7,009 nucleotides of DNA from Deltaproteobacteria bacterium (GTDB lineage: Bacteria; Desulfobacterota; B13-G15), in the NCBI GenBank assembly GCA_003646585.1, contig QMLA01000055.1, forward strand, positions 1-7,009, in the 5' to 3' direction. The notes below the pieces were generated by a model. That model was not told the DNA's origin and ran no database searches. It was given only the letters and a program-made list of their open reading frames with translations. Shown in pieces: positions 5,738 through 7,009 of this stretch. Numbering within the stretch: position 1 is the stretch's first letter; every line of letters begins with the position of its first letter. Made by a program: the position numbers and the translations under genes.

Positions 5738-6216
5738 TCGACGATGAGGGCCTGATCGACGTATATGAGCCACCCTTTTATCCTTTTTGTGGGGAAGAGC
5801 CCCTTGAGCAGCTCCGCATAAAGCCTCACCTGCTCCTCGTGTCCCCTTTCCCTCTCCCCCACCTTGTACTCGAGGACGTGGAGGGTATTCCCATCGAGCA
5901 CCACGCGGTCTATCCTGTGGACCCTTCCGCTGCTGTCGACGACCTCAAGCTCGGGATACCCCTCCTTGCGGAGCCATTCTCCGAACCTCTCCACGGCGAA
6001 GAGCCTGCGGAGGGGATCGAGGAGCTCCTGCAAATCCCAGTCCTTCGGGGATTCTCCCAAGAGTTCCAGGGCTCCCTTCACAGCGCCTTCCAGGTCCTTT
6101 GCGGTCTCGCAGAGGGCCAGGGCTTGATGGATTATTTCCCCCCTGCGCCTCGCCCTGCGCCCGGGAGGTTTCTCCGGCTCATGGGTCACGATCTTCAGCT
6201 TCTCCAACACCTTCAT
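5728..6216 (-). CDS. PD-(D/E)XK nuclease domain of a split AddA/RecB-like helicase-nuclease
   Basis: This frame encodes the C-terminal nuclease domain usually fused to UvrD-type helicases of AddA/RecB systems, which resect double-strand breaks. Visible motifs, with distances from the ATG at 6216 (162 aa): RRGEIIHQAL with the conserved histidine (about 25-34), an acidic PELEVVDSSG strand (88-97), RIDRVV with the metal-binding aspartate (D103), LEYKVG giving E116 and K118 of the (D/E)XK core, and QVRLYAELL (129-137). All core residues appear intact, so the domain could be active. It lies in the +1 frame relative to the upstream helicase frame, and the two overlap. The frame stays open back to an ATG at 6252, but those extra residues (MSPSSSGSCS) look like a shadow of the helicase. 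Neither ATG has a strong ribosome-binding site. It may be part of one frameshifted gene rather than a separate protein. Confidence 0.75.
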   Translation of the reverse strand: MKVLEKLKIVTHEPEKPPGRRARRRGEIIHQALALCETAKDLEGAVKGALELLGESPKDWDLQELLDPLRRLFAVERFGEWLRKEGYPELEVVDSSGRVHRIDRVVLDGNTLHVLEYKVGERERGHEEQVRLYAELLKGLFPTKRIKGWLIYVDQALIVEVL

Positions 6217-6252
6217 GGGCCTTGAGCAACTCCCTGAGGATGAAGGAGACAT
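6179..6252 (-). other. Frame-change zone between helicase and nuclease frames
   Basis: Helicase and nuclease frames overlap here on the minus strand. The helicase frame ends GAC CCA TGA at 6187-6179. Skipping one base (+1) at that stop reads straight into GAG CCG GAG of the nuclease frame. The nuclease frame is closed by a TGA near 6291, so the true shift must lie between about 6288 and 6179. One inserted base, an assembly error, a programmed +1 shift at the stop, or reinitiation could each explain it. Confidence 0.65.
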
Positions 6253-7009
6253 AGCCCCGATCGATGGAGTTTCCCGAGCGATAACAGGTCACATAGAGAT
6301 GGAGGGCCTCCACGGCCCTTGTGGTGGCCACATAAAGGAGGTTCAGGGACTCCAGGACCTCCTCCATCCTGCTCCTCGCCCTGAGGATCTGGAGATCTTG
6401 GGGGAGGGGATTGGTGAGGTAAAGAAGCTCGCCCCTTTCGTTGCGGACGATATTGGGGTTGTCGAGTTTCCAGTTGGTGAAGGGGATGAAGACGACGGGA
6501 AATTCGAGGCCCTTTGCCCTGTGAATGGTCATTATGCGGACGGCCTCGATTCCCTCGGGGATACCGATCCTCTGCTCGGCCCCTTCCCTCTCCCAGAACT
6601 CCAAAAACCCCGGCAGACTCAAAACCCCTGACCTCTCGGCCAAAAAGACCACCTCCAGGAACCGTTTGAGGATGGGGGTATCTTGGGGAAAGCGGCCGAA
6701 GAGGTCCAGCCGTTCCATGATTTCCTGGCAGAGCTCATAGGGTGCCAGGAACCCCACCCGTTTTAGGAGGGGTTCAAGATAGAGGCTGAAGCCCTCCGGA
6801 AACCGGATCCTGAAGGCCCTGTATAAGGAAAGCTCCCCCCGTTCTTGCCCGAGGAAGGTTTCTATTTCTGTGCGGGGAAGGCCCTGAAGGTCGTGCATTA
6901 GACCGCTTGCGAGGGCCCCCCATAGCGCAAGGTCATCCCCGGGGTAATTGAGGAATTTCAGCAGGGACACCATGCCCTTTATCAGGGGCGAACGCCTGAG
7001 CCTGAGGGA
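6179..7009 (-). CDS. UvrD/AddA-like superfamily 1 helicase, C-terminal part (5' end outside window)
   Basis: The frame is open to the window edge and reads SLRLRRSPLIKG before the internal ATG at 6973, so the gene starts upstream of this window on the minus strand. The part seen matches the second half of a UvrD-family ATP-dependent DNA helicase of the RecB/AddA group. SLLKFLNYPGDDLALWGAL is the usual 2B-domain sequence. IMTIHRAKGLEFPVVFIPF is motif V, and LNLLYVATTRAVEALHLYV is motif VI with its arginine. Counting from the ATG at 6973, motif V lies at about 147-165 and motif VI at 210-228. After motif VI the text GNSIDRGYVSFIL fits the normal linker to a C-terminal nuclease, but the frame stops at TGA (6181-6179). 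The nuclease domain follows in another frame. The Walker A and other N-terminal motifs lie outside the window. Confidence 0.85.
   Translation of the reverse strand, partial: SLRLRRSPLIKGMVSLLKFLNYPGDDLALWGALASGLMHDLQGLPRTEIETFLGQERGELSLYRAFRIRFPEGFSLYLEPLLKRVGFLAPYELCQEIMERLDLFGRFPQDTPILKRFLEVVFLAERSGVLSLPGFLEFWEREGAEQRIGIPEGIEAVRIMTIHRAKGLEFPVVFIPFTNWKLDNPNIVRNERGELLYLTNPLPQDLQILRARSRMEEVLESLNLLYVATTRAVEALHLYVTCYRSGNSIDRGYVSFILRELLKAHEGVGEAEDRDP

Noticed and set aside
5839..6225. 128-aa plus-strand open frame opposite the nuclease domain
   Set aside because: Antisense shadow of a frame with clear PD-(D/E)XK motifs.
6217..6252. Nuclease frame starting at ATG 6252
   Set aside because: The added residues MSPSSSGSCSRP mirror the helicase reading YVSFILRELLKAH in another frame and look non-coding.
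1..7009. Search by eye for tRNAs, CRISPR repeats, insertion sequences, toxin-antitoxin pairs and attachment sites
   Set aside because: Nothing recognisable was found; genes fill nearly the whole window and the two main gaps are about 150 and 140 bases.

Overview
The window is a densely packed bacterial chromosomal segment with no mobile elements, CRISPR arrays, tRNA or rRNA genes visible, and no gene-free stretch longer than about 150 bases. G+C is moderately high by eye. Coding strands are purine-rich, with many AGG, AAG, GAG and GGG codons. This, the short EF-Ts (201 aa, the Thermus/deep-branching length rather than the E. coli length of about 283) and the abundant E, R, K, V and I residues suggest a thermophilic or thermotolerant, deep-branching bacterium. 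A Desulfobacterota-like or similar lineage is possible, but I cannot assign a phylum from this sequence.

Left part, minus strand (positions 3582 down to 1): a compact Ski2-like DEAD/DEAH helicase is followed by a 151-bp gap holding a terminator-like hairpin and a structured leader. Then come rpsB (ribosomal protein S2), tsf (EF-Ts) and the first 26 codons of pyrH (UMP kinase). The three genes rpsB-tsf-pyrH are joined by two identical 4-bp ATGA stop/start overlaps, so their translation is probably coupled.

Middle, plus strand (3725 to 5731): a divergent promoter region separates the helicase from a two-gene operon. The first gene is a PAS-GGDEF diguanylate cyclase with intact active and inhibitory sites. 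Three bases after it begins an RlmI-type 23S rRNA cytosine methyltransferase. Its stop codon overlaps, tail to tail, the stop codon of the next minus-strand gene, and the overlap sits in the loop of a perfect inverted repeat.

Right part, minus strand (7009 down to 5728): the C-terminal part of a UvrD/AddA (RecB-like) helicase-nuclease. It is split: the helicase motifs lie in one frame, which stops at 6179, and the PD-(D/E)XK nuclease domain lies in the +1 frame. This is a frameshift (real, programmed or from assembly) or a natural split into two overlapping genes.

I see no clear new defence or mobile system. The points most worth following are the split helicase-nuclease, the competing pairings in the rpsB leader, the hairpin in the helicase leader and the palindrome at the convergent stop overlap.
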